Below are positions 63,991-64,000 of a stretch of DNA of 64,000 nt, piece after piece (the stretch's first letter is position 1; each line of letters starts with the position of its first letter). The stretch is from contig MU867116.1 in assembly GCA_033725935.1 (NCBI GenBank), positions 186,001 to 250,000 of the forward strand, read 5' to 3'. The stretch comes from Cladorrhinum sp. PSN259. Taxonomy: Eukaryota; Ascomycota; Sordariomycetes; Sordariales; Podosporaceae. Position numbers and translations under genes: made by a program. The notes below the pieces were generated by a model that saw only the letters and a list, made by a program, of their open reading frames with translations, was not told the DNA's origin and made no database searches.

Positions 63991-64000
63991 CTGGTTGTCA

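Noticed and set aside
1..64000. CRISPR arrays, operons, ribosome binding sites, prophage
   Set aside because: The window is eukaryotic nuclear DNA with introns, and no such structures were seen.

Overview
The window is nuclear DNA of a filamentous ascomycete, most likely a Sordariomycete. The signs are short GT-AG introns (about 50-120 nt) with CTAAC/CTGAC-like branch points, single-gene units on both strands, intron-containing tRNAs, TTAGGG-type telomere repeats, and fungus-specific families: AflR-like Zn2Cys6 factor, hybrid histidine kinase, Clr5 domain, DUF1996, fungal CBM1, tyrosinase. No species was identified. All splice sites are read by eye from consensus, frame closure and family motifs.

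Layout. 1-9.2 kb: a small WW-like-domain protein, two intron-containing tRNA genes (Pro-CGG, Glu-UUC), a CYTH-like protein and an AflR-like Zn2Cys6 factor. 9.2-16.4 kb: a gene-poor stretch with weak ORFs and a 351-bp inverted-repeat element, probably a Tc1/mariner-type MITE, that contains a telomere-like tract. 16.4-23.3 kb: a GAF hybrid histidine kinase and a proline-rich protein with a riboflavin-kinase-like segment. 23.7-36.8 kb: two large Clr5-ankyrin genes interleaved with three copies of a small gene (82-83 aa) that no basic annotation would show. 37.5-43.4 kb: an APH/methylthioribose-kinase-like protein, a fungal protein with internal repeats, a secreted NucA/NucB-type nuclease-like protein and a Gly-rich secreted protein. 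44.7-51.0 kb: three secreted proteins on the same strand (tyrosinase, bicovalent FAD oxidase, DUF1996-CBM1). 52.9-62.5 kb: an epoxide hydrolase, an F-box/WD40 protein and a multi-pass membrane protein. A partial gene runs to the right edge.

The most notable signal is the 23.7-36.8 kb locus. Order and strand are small1(-) / Clr5-ANK1(+) / small2(-) / small3(-) / Clr5-ANK2(+). The three small genes share a phase-2 intron near the N-terminus and a C-terminal core with the motifs NV[FC]ARI and YEARM[KR]A. Two of them are divergently paired with a Clr5-ankyrin gene. This looks like a duplicated two-gene module. Its function is unknown; a regulatory or nonself-recognition role is only an inference.
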